Positions 8,429-16,665 of a stretch of 21,293 nucleotides of DNA are shown piece by piece. The stretch's first letter is position 1. Each line of letters opens with the position of its first letter. The stretch spans positions 1-21,293 of the forward strand of contig CABVAP010000029.1 of NCBI GenBank assembly GCA_902496345.1, given 5' to 3'. A program made the position numbers and the translations under genes. The stretch comes from an uncultured Eubacteriales bacterium (GTDB lineage: Bacteria > Bacillota > Clostridia > Lachnospirales > CAG-274). Under the pieces are notes generated by a model. It made no database searches, was not told the DNA's origin, and was given only the letters and a program-made list of their open reading frames with translations.

Positions 8429-8456
8429 AACAAACTCCCCTTATAAAGAGAAAATT

Positions 8457-10256
8457 TTATTCTTCTGTTTCTTCTTTTTTAACAATGTCAATTCCAAGCT
8501 CTTCAAGCTGAATTTCATCAACAACGTTAGGAGCGTCAGTTAAAAGGCAAGACGCATCTTTTACTTTAGGGAACGCAATGACATCTCTAATACTTTCTGC
8601 ACCGGTTAAGAGCATAACAAGTCTGTCAAGACCGAATGCAAGTCCACCGTGAGGTGGTGCTCCAAATTTGAATGCATCAAGTAAAAATCCAAATCTTTCT
8701 TGGGCTTCTTCTTCACTAAATCCAAGAGCTTTAAACATTTGTTTCTGAATATCCTGTCTGTAAATACGGATACTACCGCCACCAACTTCACAGCCATTAA
8801 GAACCATATCATAAGCTTTTGCACGAGCTTCAGCCGGATTTGATTCGATAATGTCAAGGTCTTCGTCCATAGGTGATGTGAATGGGTGATGTTTAGCAAC
8901 ATATCTGTTTTCTTCTTCGCTATATTCAAAGAGTGGGAACTCAGTAACCCAAAGGAATTTAAACTCATTATCGTCTAATATTTCAAGTTTTTTAGCAACA
9001 TCAAGACGCAACGCACCCAAAGCGTCAAATACAACAGAATTTTTATCTGCACAAATTAAAATAAGGTCACCACTTTCTGCGTCAAGAGCCTTAGCAATTT
9101 CAGAAAGTTTTTCATCATCAAAGAATTTAGAAATAGTTGTTTTAAATCCGTCATCAAGTACATTAATCCAAGCAAGACCTTTTGCACCGTAAGTTTTAGC
9201 AACATCAACAAGTGCATCAATTTTCTTTCTAGGGAAAGAGCCACAACCTTTTGCGTTAATAGCTCTTACAGAGCCACCGTTGTCAATTGCGTCTTGGAAT
9301 ACTTTAAACTCACTACCAGCAACAATATCAGTAATGTTTTTAAGTTCCATACCAAATCTAGTATCCGGTTTATCAGAACCAAATCTCTCCATAGCTTCTT
9401 TATAAGGCATTCTAAGGAAAGGTGTTTCAATATCAATACCTTTGATTTCTTTAAATACTTTTTTGATAAGTCTTTCGTTGACATCAATAACATCATCAAC
9501 GTCAATAAAAGATAATTCCATATCTATTTGAGTAAATTCCGGTTGTCTATCTGCACGCAAATCTTCATCTCTAAAGCATTTTACAATCTGGAAGTATCTA
9601 TCAAATCCGGAAACCATTAAAAGCTGTTTGAAAAGCTGTGGAGATTGAGGAAGTGCATAGAAGTTACCAGGGTGAACTCTACTAGGCACAAGGTAATCTC
9701 TTGCCCCTTCAGGAGTACTTTTTGTAAGCATAGGTGTTTCAATTTCAAGAAATCCCTCTTCACTAAGGAATTGACGAACAACCTGTGCAACCTTATGTCT
9801 TGTTATTATATTAGCAGCAACGTTAGCACGTCTTAAATCCAAATATCTGTATTTAAGTCGCAATTCAGTATTAACGTTTACAGATTCCTCAATTGGGAAA
9901 GGAGTTGTTTCAGATTCAGATAAAATTCTGAGTTCAACAACAGAAATTTCAACTTTACCAGTTTTCATAGCCGGATTGATGTTATTTTCATCTCTCGCTT
10001 GAACGATACCTCTAACAGCAACAACATATTCACTTCTTATGCTTTTTTCTTTTGCAACGATTTCCTCATCAGCAGAACTCTCGTCAACAACAACTTGAAC
10101 AATACCTGTTCTATCACGTAAAAGTAAAAAAGTAAGATGACTTAAAACTCTACGTCTATCAACCCAACCCATAAGGGTAACTTCTTTACCTATCATAGTT
10201 TCGTTTACTTCGCCACACATACAGCTTCTTTTTAAACCTTGCATTAATTCGCCCAT
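8457..10256 (-). CDS. aspS: Aspartyl-tRNA synthetase, bacterial type
   Basis: This class II synthetase charges tRNA-Asp. The frame is open to 10319, but the start is placed at the ATG 10254-10256 because AAGGAG lies seven bases upstream and the product then begins MGELMQGLKRS, at the usual family length (599 aa). Order of parts: OB-fold anticodon-binding domain (about 1-110, with GWVDRRR at 30-36), catalytic core with motif 2 FRDEDLRADRQPEFTQ (228-243), a GAD insertion domain (about 300-420) and motif 3 GLAFGLDRL (539-547). The segment after RRR reads VLSHLTFLL where most bacterial enzymes have DLGGLIFxD. No frameshift explains this, so it looks like lineage variation. No gatCAB genes are visible, so tRNA specificity (Asp only or Asp/Asn) is open. 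Confidence 0.96.
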   Translation of the reverse strand: MGELMQGLKRSCMCGEVNETMIGKEVTLMGWVDRRRVLSHLTFLLLRDRTGIVQVVVDESSADEEIVAKEKSIRSEYVVAVRGIVQARDENNINPAMKTGKVEISVVELRILSESETTPFPIEESVNVNTELRLKYRYLDLRRANVAANIITRHKVAQVVRQFLSEEGFLEIETPMLTKSTPEGARDYLVPSRVHPGNFYALPQSPQLFKQLLMVSGFDRYFQIVKCFRDEDLRADRQPEFTQIDMELSFIDVDDVIDVNERLIKKVFKEIKGIDIETPFLRMPYKEAMERFGSDKPDTRFGMELKNITDIVAGSEFKVFQDAIDNGGSVRAINAKGCGSFPRKKIDALVDVAKTYGAKGLAWINVLDDGFKTTISKFFDDEKLSEIAKALDAESGDLILICADKNSVVFDALGALRLDVAKKLEILDDNEFKFLWVTEFPLFEYSEEENRYVAKHHPFTSPMDEDLDIIESNPAEARAKAYDMVLNGCEVGGGSIRIYRQDIQKQMFKALGFSEEEAQERFGFLLDAFKFGAPPHGGLAFGLDRLVMLLTGAESIRDVIAFPKVKDASCLLTDAPNVVDEIQLEELGIDIVKKEETEE

Positions 10257-10289
10257 TTTAATTCTCCTTAAAATAATTAAATTATATAC

Positions 10290-10351
10290 AAAAACCTTTA
10301 AACTTTGCCTAAACAACATAAATTGAAAAATTTTTTAGGCAATGTATAAAG
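10290..10351 (-). terminator. Terminator-like hairpin between hisS and aspS
   Basis: TTGCCTAAA (10305-10313) and TTTAGGCAA (10334-10342) form a perfect 9-bp stem with a 20-base loop. An outer stem CTTTA/TAAAG (10296-10300, 10347-10351) extends it across a symmetric 4-by-4 internal loop. On the minus strand five T (10290-10294) follow after one or two bases. It begins 6 bases after the hisS stop, so it should end, or partly end, the rel to hisS transcript. TATAAT on the minus strand (10281-10286) lies just beyond and could be the -10 of a separate aspS promoter, but no good -35 was found. Confidence 0.65.
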
Positions 10352-10357
10352 TCTTTT

Positions 10358-11620
10358 TTACTTTAATATGCCAAGCAAAACATCTTTAATTTCAGAAAGT
10401 TTAATTTCTTCTTGACTACTTTCTTGCATATTTTTAAGATTTACACAATCGTTTTGAACTTCATTTTCGCCAATTACAATAGAGTATTTAGCACCAATTT
10501 TATTTGCATATTTAAGCTGAGCTTTAACACTTCTTTTAAGTGTATCATACTCAGCACAAATTCCGGCTTTTCTAAGTTCATATCCAATAGCTTGAGCTTT
10601 GAGAAATCCCTCTTCACCAATAGAACCGATATAGATGTCTACATTTTTTCCTTGTGACTTAATAAGTTCTTGAGATTTAACAAGCATCATAATTCTTTCA
10701 AGTCCCATAGCAAAGCCAACAGCACCTGTAGCAGGTCCGCCACATTCTTTTATAAGATTGTCATATCTTCCACCACCACAAACTGTACCTTGTGAACCTA
10801 TTTCGTTAGAAACAAATTCAAAAACAGTTCTGGTATAATAGTCAAGACCTCTTACAATTTTAGGGTCAACAACATAAGGTATCCCCATATTATCAAGATT
10901 TGCTTTTAATGCCTCAAAGTGAGCTAAGCACTCTTCATCAAGGCAATCAATTACAGACGGTGCGTTTTCAATAACTTTTTTGCACTTTTCATTTTTACAA
11001 TCAAGAACACGTAACGGATTTTTTTCAAATCTAGTACGGCAATCCTCACAAAGACAATCAATGTTGTTACCGATAAACTCTTTTAATGTCTTATTGTATT
11101 TTTTACGGCATTCATTTCCGCCAAGACTATTTATTCTAAGTTCAATATTTTTAACGCCGATTCTGTTAAGTGCTTCATAAGCAATAGAAATTGCTTCAGC
11201 ATCGCAAGATGCGTCATAAGAACCGAATATTTCAACACCAAACTGATGGAATTGTCTTTGTCTGCCGGCCTGAGGTCTTTCATATCTAAAAGCTGGAGTT
11301 ATGTAATATAACTTAGTTGGTTGAGGGTCAGCGTACATACTGTTTTCAACAAACGCTCTTGCCGCACCAGCAGTTCCTTCAGGTTTAAGTGTAACACTCT
11401 CACTACCCTTTTTCTCAAGAGTATACATCTCTTTTGTTACTATGTCAGTTGTTTCACCAACACCTCTTTGAAAAAGTTCTGTTTGTTCAAAAACAGGTGT
11501 TCTTATTTCTGAAACACAAAATTTCTCACAAATATCACGAAGTCTACCTTCAACATTTTGCCAAAGGTAAATATCTTCACCAAAAATATCTTTTGTACCT
11601 CTAGGTGCTTTATAAGCCAT
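10358..11620 (-). CDS. hisS: Histidyl-tRNA synthetase
   Basis: This class II synthetase charges tRNA-His. At 420 residues it is of normal length. It carries the KPEGTAGAARAF block (79-90), motif 2 FRYERPQAGRQRQFHQ (111-126), the histidine-specific HisA signature RGLDYYTRT (257-265), motif 3 GFAMGLERI (302-310), and a C-terminal anticodon-binding domain (about 325-420). The cysteine-rich insertion (C189, C191, C194, C208, C213, C226, C231) is common in HisRS of Firmicutes. The ATG follows the hemZ stop by one base (TAAAATG), and its AAGGAGG lies inside the last hemZ codons, so hemZ and hisS are translationally linked. Confidence 0.97.
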   Translation of the reverse strand: MAYKAPRGTKDIFGEDIYLWQNVEGRLRDICEKFCVSEIRTPVFEQTELFQRGVGETTDIVTKEMYTLEKKGSESVTLKPEGTAGAARAFVENSMYADPQPTKLYYITPAFRYERPQAGRQRQFHQFGVEIFGSYDASCDAEAISIAYEALNRIGVKNIELRINSLGGNECRKKYNKTLKEFIGNNIDCLCEDCRTRFEKNPLRVLDCKNEKCKKVIENAPSVIDCLDEECLAHFEALKANLDNMGIPYVVDPKIVRGLDYYTRTVFEFVSNEIGSQGTVCGGGRYDNLIKECGGPATGAVGFAMGLERIMMLVKSQELIKSQGKNVDIYIGSIGEEGFLKAQAIGYELRKAGICAEYDTLKRSVKAQLKYANKIGAKYSIVIGENEVQNDCVNLKNMQESSQEEIKLSEIKDVLLGILK

Positions 11621-11621
11621 T

Positions 11622-13052
11622 TTATTTTAATCCTCCTTTTTTACGTTCAATCATTTCGTCAATTCTATTTATATAATCATCGACACTTTTAACATTAAAT
11701 ATTCTATCAAGACGGTCAGTTTCCGGGTCATATATCTTTGTAGACCCTCCTGCTCCAAGTGCAAGTATAGTCTGTTTTTCTTCCATAATTTTTATATTAT
11801 AGATACACTCTTTGCCTTTTTTGCAATAACCAACATTCTCAAAATTACCAACCATATTTTTTTGACGGTACATATAATAAGGGTGCATACCATTGTTTTG
11901 AGCAAAATCGGAAGATATTTGCAAATACTCTTCCATACGTTCAACGTCCGGCATTTCGTATAAGTCAAGAGTTTCTTTAAGTCTTGACGCTCTTTTAATT
12001 GCTAACGTATGAACCGTTACACTTTCCGGATTAAGCTCAAATATTTTTTCAAATGTATTATAAACTTCAGCCTTTCCCTCATCTGGCAACCCAAGTATAA
12101 GGTCAGTATTTATATTGTTATGCCCTTCTTCTCTTGCCATTTTGAAAACATTAATGAAATCATCAACTGTGTGTTTTCTTCCTATGAGTTCAAGAGTTTT
12201 CTGGTTCATAGTTTGAGGATTTACAGAAATTCTATCAACATCATATTTTTTTAGAATTTTAAGTTTATCCCTTGTTATAGTATCCGGTCTGCCTGCCTCA
12301 ACTGTAAATTCAATTGGTTTTTTAAAATATTTCTTAACATTTGAAAGAAGAAACTCCAGTTGTTCCTCATTAAGTGACGTTGGTGTTCCGCCACCAATAT
12401 AAATGCTCTCAATATTATACTTTTTAGCATAACCCTCTGCATACTGAAATTCTTTAACAAGTGCCTTTAAATACAAATCGACTTTATTTTTATATTGTTC
12501 AAGGGAATAAGATGTAAACGAACAATACAAACATCTTGTCGGACAAAATGGTATTCCGATATAAATGCCAATACTGTTTACATCATTTTTTTCCATTATT
12601 TCCTTTTCGGCGTATGCGACATCAAAAGCTAATTTAATTTTAGAGTCTGAAACAAGATAATCTTTACTTAAAACTCTTTTTATCTCATCATCACTAAAAC
12701 CGTCATTCCACATCGAAAAAATTCTTTTTGACGGTCTTATTCCTGTGAGTATACCCCAAGACATTTTAACATCATTAACTTGTTTAAAACAATAATACAA
12801 ACTTGTTTTTATATATCTCTTAATACTTTTTATGTCATCATCGACAACCTTAACAGAATATTCAGAAATAACTTCATTTCCCTTGTATATATAAGCTGTA
12901 CAATCGTCATTATCTATTTCACTAACTATAATAATTTCGCTTGTACAGTCAGATAAATTTTCTTTTCTACTATACACTCTATTCTGAAAAAATAACTGTA
13001 ACATAGAAAGAACTTCATCTTCAAAGTTGTGACCTTTTAAAATATAATCCAT
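11622..13052 (-). CDS. hemZ: Radical SAM protein HemZ (coproporphyrinogen III dehydrogenase-like)
   Basis: The 476-residue protein has an N-terminal HemZ-type domain (about 1-160) and then a radical SAM domain. Its cluster motif CxxxCxxC is C170-C174-C177 (FCPTRCLYC), the form found in the HemN/HemZ/HemW group, with the SAM-binding YIGGGTPTSL at about 217-226. HemZ is named as an oxygen-independent coproporphyrinogen oxidase, but many Clostridia that carry it at this locus lack a full heme pathway, so its real substrate here is uncertain. No other heme gene is in the window. GAGG lies eight bases before the ATG. It follows the metallo-beta-lactamase gene by 14 bases and is coupled to hisS. 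Confidence 0.9.
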   Translation of the reverse strand: MDYILKGHNFEDEVLSMLQLFFQNRVYSRKENLSDCTSEIIIVSEIDNDDCTAYIYKGNEVISEYSVKVVDDDIKSIKRYIKTSLYYCFKQVNDVKMSWGILTGIRPSKRIFSMWNDGFSDDEIKRVLSKDYLVSDSKIKLAFDVAYAEKEIMEKNDVNSIGIYIGIPFCPTRCLYCSFTSYSLEQYKNKVDLYLKALVKEFQYAEGYAKKYNIESIYIGGGTPTSLNEEQLEFLLSNVKKYFKKPIEFTVEAGRPDTITRDKLKILKKYDVDRISVNPQTMNQKTLELIGRKHTVDDFINVFKMAREEGHNNINTDLILGLPDEGKAEVYNTFEKIFELNPESVTVHTLAIKRASRLKETLDLYEMPDVERMEEYLQISSDFAQNNGMHPYYMYRQKNMVGNFENVGYCKKGKECIYNIKIMEEKQTILALGAGGSTKIYDPETDRLDRIFNVKSVDDYINRIDEMIERKKGGLK

Positions 13053-13066
13053 TATAAAAACCTCAA

Positions 13067-13711
13067 TTAATCAAATAACCCTGCATTATCAGCAATATAA
13101 GGATTATTTTGTTTTTCAAAACCAATTTGTGTCTTAGGGCCGTGACCACAATAAACAATAGTATCATCTGGTAAACACATAAGTTTGTTTTTAATTCCGT
13201 CAATGAGGTCTGAAAAACTTCCACTAGGGAAATCAGTTCTACCAACAGAACCATAAAATAAAGTATCGCCAGAGAATAAAACACCTTCATTTTCAAAATA
13301 ATAGCAACAACCACCAGGTGTATGTCCAGGTGTTTTTATAACCTTAGCCGAAAGATTTCCAAAGGTGATAGCCTCACCGTCTTTTAAAAGTTTGTCAGCT
13401 TTGATAACATAAGGTGTGTCATAAAGAGCAGACAAATTATTTGTAGGATTTTCAGCAATAACTTCTTCACCCTCACAAAAAACAATTTCTGCACCTGTTT
13501 CTGCCTTAATTTCTTCAACTCCACCAATGTGGTCAAAATGTGAATGAGTGAGTGCAATATATTTTATATTAACATTTTCTTTTTGAATAAACTCAATAAA
13601 AAATTCAGCACTATCGCCAGGGTCAATTACAATTCCGTCAAGAGTTTTTTCGTCAAAGACAATATAACCGTTTGTTTCTAACATAGAAACAATAAAAGTT
13701 TTGACTCTCAT
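13067..13711 (-). CDS. Metallo-beta-lactamase-fold hydrolase, glyoxalase II-like
   Basis: A compact MBL-fold hydrolase of 214 residues. Metal ligands visible are H56, H58, D60 and H61 in THSHFDHIGG, H130 in PGHTPGG, D149 in FSGDTLF and H190 in CGHGP, which is the full binuclear set of glyoxalase II-like enzymes. It lacks the long C-terminal glutathione-binding domain of classical GloB, so the substrate may be another thioester or ester. This gene type is regularly seen between dtd and hemZ in Clostridia. AGGAG six bases before the ATG supports the start. It follows dtd by 20 bases and precedes hemZ by 14. The fold and metal site are secure; the substrate is not. Confidence 0.9.
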   Translation of the reverse strand: MRVKTFIVSMLETNGYIVFDEKTLDGIVIDPGDSAEFFIEFIQKENVNIKYIALTHSHFDHIGGVEEIKAETGAEIVFCEGEEVIAENPTNNLSALYDTPYVIKADKLLKDGEAITFGNLSAKVIKTPGHTPGGCCYYFENEGVLFSGDTLFYGSVGRTDFPSGSFSDLIDGIKNKLMCLPDDTIVYCGHGPKTQIGFEKQNNPYIADNAGLFD

Positions 13712-13731
13712 ATCTTTCTCCTATATATTTA

Positions 13732-14181
13732 TTAAAAATTTTTATCACTATCTAAAAGTATAGTTATAGGTCCATCGTTCAAAAGTTCAACTTTCATATC
13801 TGCCCTAAAAATTCCTGTCTGAACGTCACTATACATACTTTTTGCATATTCAACAAAATCTTTAAACTTACCCTCAGCCTCGTCCGGTTTAGCTCCCATA
13901 ACAAAACTAGGTCGTCTACCTTTCCTTGCATCAGCATAAATTGTGAAATTTGGAACAATCAAAATTCCACCACCAATATCATTAACAGATAAGTTCATTT
14001 TGTCGTTTTCATCTTCAAATATGCGAAGATTTACAATTTTATCAACGATATATTTATAATCATTTTGGTCATCAGGTGAATTGACGCCGATTAAAGCAAC
14101 AATCCCCCTGTCGATTTTTCCAACTATCTCACCGTCTACCTTAACAGTAGCATAAGATACTCTTTGTAAAACTGCTCTCAT
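13732..14181 (-). CDS. dtd: D-aminoacyl-tRNA deacylase
   Basis: DTD hydrolyses D-amino acids and mischarged glycine from tRNA, protecting translation. The 149 residues match the family (about 145-150). It has the N-terminal MRAVLQRVSYATV, the KGRRPSF block (87-93), and the Gly-cisPro-containing NDGPIT (135-140), which blocks L-amino acids. The usual catalytic signature SQxxT is PNFT at 77-80: the threonine is kept, but serine and glutamine are replaced by proline and asparagine. The ATG follows the rel stop by one base (TAATATG), so translation is coupled with rel. Confidence 0.95.
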   Translation of the reverse strand: MRAVLQRVSYATVKVDGEIVGKIDRGIVALIGVNSPDDQNDYKYIVDKIVNLRIFEDENDKMNLSVNDIGGGILIVPNFTIYADARKGRRPSFVMGAKPDEAEGKFKDFVEYAKSMYSDVQTGIFRADMKVELLNDGPITILLDSDKNF

Positions 14182-14182
14182 A

Positions 14183-16417
14183 TTAAGTTGTTACCCTTTC
14201 TATATCAGTCACGCCGTCAATATTATAAAGTTTTTTGCAAAAACTTTCAAGCTGTTCTTTATCAGTAATTTGAACAGTAATATTAACTCTTGCTTTGTTT
14301 TTCTCGCCTTTAGCATTGATAGACGTCATTGTGATACCTTGTTCAACAACAACTTTTGTTATGTCAAATACCATACCATCTCTGTTATTGCCTATTATAA
14401 GCAATTCAGCTGAGAAAGAAGTTGTTTCTTCTTTTGCACTACCGATGTTCCATTCAGCATCAAGAAGACGATTTCTTTCTTCTTCATTAAGGTTTATGAT
14501 ATTAACGCAGTCGGTTCTATGGATAGAAACCCCTCTACCACGTGTAACGAAACCAACGATTTCATCACCAGGTATAGGTGTACAACATCTCGAAAGACGA
14601 ACTTCAATATCTCCAACGCCGTGAACGGTGATACCACTTTTACTTTTCTTTTTATCTTTATTTGCCTGTTGGGCTGCCTGAGCCTGAACAACTTGTTCAT
14701 TTCCTTGTTTAAGAACTTCATCGACAGAAATATTCTTTTTCATATCTTTTGCAAGTTCTTCTTTAAGACGGTTTATAATTTGACCCTCTTTAAGTCCACC
14801 GTGACCAACAGCAGCACAAATTGAATCCCAATCTTTAAAACAATATCTTTCAAGAACGCTTTCCATTCTCTTAGGAGATAAAAGCTCAGATAAAACAAGT
14901 CCTTTTCTTTTAGCTTCTCTATCTAAAAGCTCTTTACCTTTTATTATATTTTCTTCTTTATTTACTTTTTTAAACCATTGGTTTATTTTACTTCTTGCTT
15001 GACTACTTTTTACAAACTTGAGCCAGTCCATACTAGGGCCTCTAGAGTTTTGAGAAGTAACAATTTCAACTCTATCTCCATTTTGAATTTCATAGTCAAA
15101 AGTAACAATCTTCCCGTTTACTCTTGCACCGACCATTTTATTACCAACGGCACTATGAATAGAATAAGCAAAGTCAACAGGAGTTGCACCATTAGGCAAG
15201 CTTTTAACTTCACCAGATGGACTAAAACAATAAACGTGGTCACTAAACGCATCAAGGTCTGTTTTTATTGTATCCATAAATTCTTTGTTATCTGACATAT
15301 CTTTTTGCCATTCAAGAATTTGTCTAAGCCAAGAAAGTTTAGCTTCCTCTGCGTCTTGCTCCCCACTCGTCTTACCCTCTTTATATTTCCAATGGGCAGC
15401 GATACCGTATTCAGCGATACGGTGCATTTCCCAAGTTCTTATTTGAACTTCAAAAGGTTCACCCTCTGGACCAATCAACGTATTATGAAGTGACTGGTAC
15501 ATATTGGCCTTTGGCATAGCGATATAATCTTTAAATCTACCAGGCATAGGCTTGTACATTTCGTGAACGATACCTAAAACTTCGTAACAATCTTTAACAG
15601 AATCAACTATAACTCTAACAGCAAACAAATCGTAAATCTGGTCAAGAGTTTTATTTTGGTTAAGCATTTTTTTGTATATGCTAAAGAAATGTTTCGGCCT
15701 ACCGGCAATTTCGCATTCAATATGATTTTCTTCACATTTTTCTTTAAGTTCATTAACAATCTTACCAACGTACGCTTCTCTTTCGGATTGTTTTCTTTTG
15801 ATTTTATCAGCAAGGTCATAATATGCGTCTGGGTCTAAATATCTAAGCGATAAATCTTCAAGTTCTGTTTTGATTTTAGAAATACCAAGCCTATGAGCAA
15901 GAGGTGCATATATATCAAGAGTTTCTTGTGCTTTTTCCTTTTGTTTTTCTGGACGCATATATTTTAACGTACGCATATTATGCAATCTATCAGAAATCTT
16001 AATGATAAGAACACGAATATCTTTCGCCATAGCAAGGAACATTTTTCGATAGTTTTCAGCCTGCATTTCTTCCTTTGAGGAATATTCTATTTTTTCCAGT
16101 TTAGTAACACCGTCAACAAGTAGAGCAACTTCTTCGTTAAACATATTCGTAATGTCTTCACAAGAATAAATAGTATCTTCTACAACGTCGTGTAAAATCC
16201 CTGCAACAATAGATTCAATATCAAGTTCAAGCTCTGCAAGTATAATAGCAACGCAGAGAGGGTGTATTATGTATGGCTCACCAGATTTTCTAAGTTGATT
16301 ACCGTGTGCCTCTCTTGCCAAAAGATAAGCCTTTTCAACCATTGAGAAATCATTTGAAGGGTGATACTTTTTCATTTTTTCAATAAGTTCTTCATAAAGT
16401 TTTTCATATTGCTCCAT
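14183..16417 (-). CDS. rel: Bifunctional (p)ppGpp synthetase/hydrolase, RelA/SpoT family
   Basis: Rel makes and degrades the stringent-response alarmone. The frame is open to 16468, but the start is placed at the ATG 16415-16417 (MEQYEKLYEELIEK), with GAGGAG eight bases upstream, giving 744 residues. Order: HD hydrolase domain with H52 and HDVVEDT (76-82), intact for hydrolysis; synthetase domain with RFKDYIAMPKANMYQSLH (294-311) and EVQIRT (323-328); TGS domain (about 395-455); a helical region; a CC/zinc-finger region with R610-CC (611-612), H633 and C637; and a C-terminal ACT domain (about 668-740). The RFKD form is the one linked to bifunctional enzymes rather than the EFDD form of hydrolase-dead RelA. 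It is first in the rel-dtd-MBL-hemZ-hisS unit. Confidence 0.97.
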   Translation of the reverse strand: MEQYEKLYEELIEKMKKYHPSNDFSMVEKAYLLAREAHGNQLRKSGEPYIIHPLCVAIILAELELDIESIVAGILHDVVEDTIYSCEDITNMFNEEVALLVDGVTKLEKIEYSSKEEMQAENYRKMFLAMAKDIRVLIIKISDRLHNMRTLKYMRPEKQKEKAQETLDIYAPLAHRLGISKIKTELEDLSLRYLDPDAYYDLADKIKRKQSEREAYVGKIVNELKEKCEENHIECEIAGRPKHFFSIYKKMLNQNKTLDQIYDLFAVRVIVDSVKDCYEVLGIVHEMYKPMPGRFKDYIAMPKANMYQSLHNTLIGPEGEPFEVQIRTWEMHRIAEYGIAAHWKYKEGKTSGEQDAEEAKLSWLRQILEWQKDMSDNKEFMDTIKTDLDAFSDHVYCFSPSGEVKSLPNGATPVDFAYSIHSAVGNKMVGARVNGKIVTFDYEIQNGDRVEIVTSQNSRGPSMDWLKFVKSSQARSKINQWFKKVNKEENIIKGKELLDREAKRKGLVLSELLSPKRMESVLERYCFKDWDSICAAVGHGGLKEGQIINRLKEELAKDMKKNISVDEVLKQGNEQVVQAQAAQQANKDKKKSKSGITVHGVGDIEVRLSRCCTPIPGDEIVGFVTRGRGVSIHRTDCVNIINLNEEERNRLLDAEWNIGSAKEETTSFSAELLIIGNNRDGMVFDITKVVVEQGITMTSINAKGEKNKARVNITVQITDKEQLESFCKKLYNIDGVTDIERVTT

Positions 16418-16501
16418 AACTGTCACTCCTCTGTCAAAATATGAAAGTGTAAAATCATATAACAGCATTCTACATTCAACTTATTTTATTAGATACTATC
16501 T

Positions 16502-16530
16502 ATTATAATTATAAACGACAATAATTTCAA
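16502..16530 (-). promoter_or_regulatory. Strong sigma-A promoter of the rel operon
   Basis: On the minus strand TTGAAA (16525-16530) and a perfect TATAAT (16502-16507) are separated by 17 bases. Transcription should begin near 16495, leaving a leader of about 78 bases before the chosen rel start. The leader also covers the 5' extension of the rel frame, which has no ribosome site of its own. This supports the shorter start. Confidence 0.85.
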
Positions 16531-16581
16531 GTCAGAATTGACGTTATGGTATATTTTTTTTACAAAAAATCAAAATTCCCG

Positions 16582-16621
16582 AAAAATCTAAAGACCTTGA
16601 GTAAAAAACCTCAAGGTCTTT
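16582..16621 (-). terminator. Terminator of the metal-efflux operon
   Basis: AAAGACCTTGAG (16590-16601) and CTCAAGGTCTTT (16610-16621) form a perfect 12-bp stem with an 8-base loop. On the minus strand TTTTT (16582-16586) follows after three bases. It lies about 45 bases past the ATPase stop codon and upstream of the rel promoter, cleanly separating the two operons. Confidence 0.9.
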
Positions 16622-16665
16622 GGTTATTAAAAATTTCAGCAATTTTGCAAATAATATCTAAATTC

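Noticed and set aside
10257..10319. N-terminal 21-residue extension of AspRS
   Set aside because: The extension has no ribosome site and runs through the hairpin between hisS and aspS. AAGGAG precedes the internal ATG at 10254-10256.
10257..10357. T-box riboswitch upstream of aspS or hisS
   Set aside because: The hisS start follows hemZ by one base, and the 101 bases before aspS lack a T-box bulge sequence (TGGNACC type) and a specifier stem. Only a simple terminator-like hairpin is present.
14295..14824. Plus-strand open frames antisense to rel
   Set aside because: They overlap the conserved TGS/ACT-side sequence of rel, lack ribosome sites and resemble no protein.
16418..16468. N-terminal 17-residue extension of Rel
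   Set aside because: No Shine-Dalgarno site precedes it, whereas GAGGAG precedes the ATG at 16415-16417, where Rel proteins normally begin.
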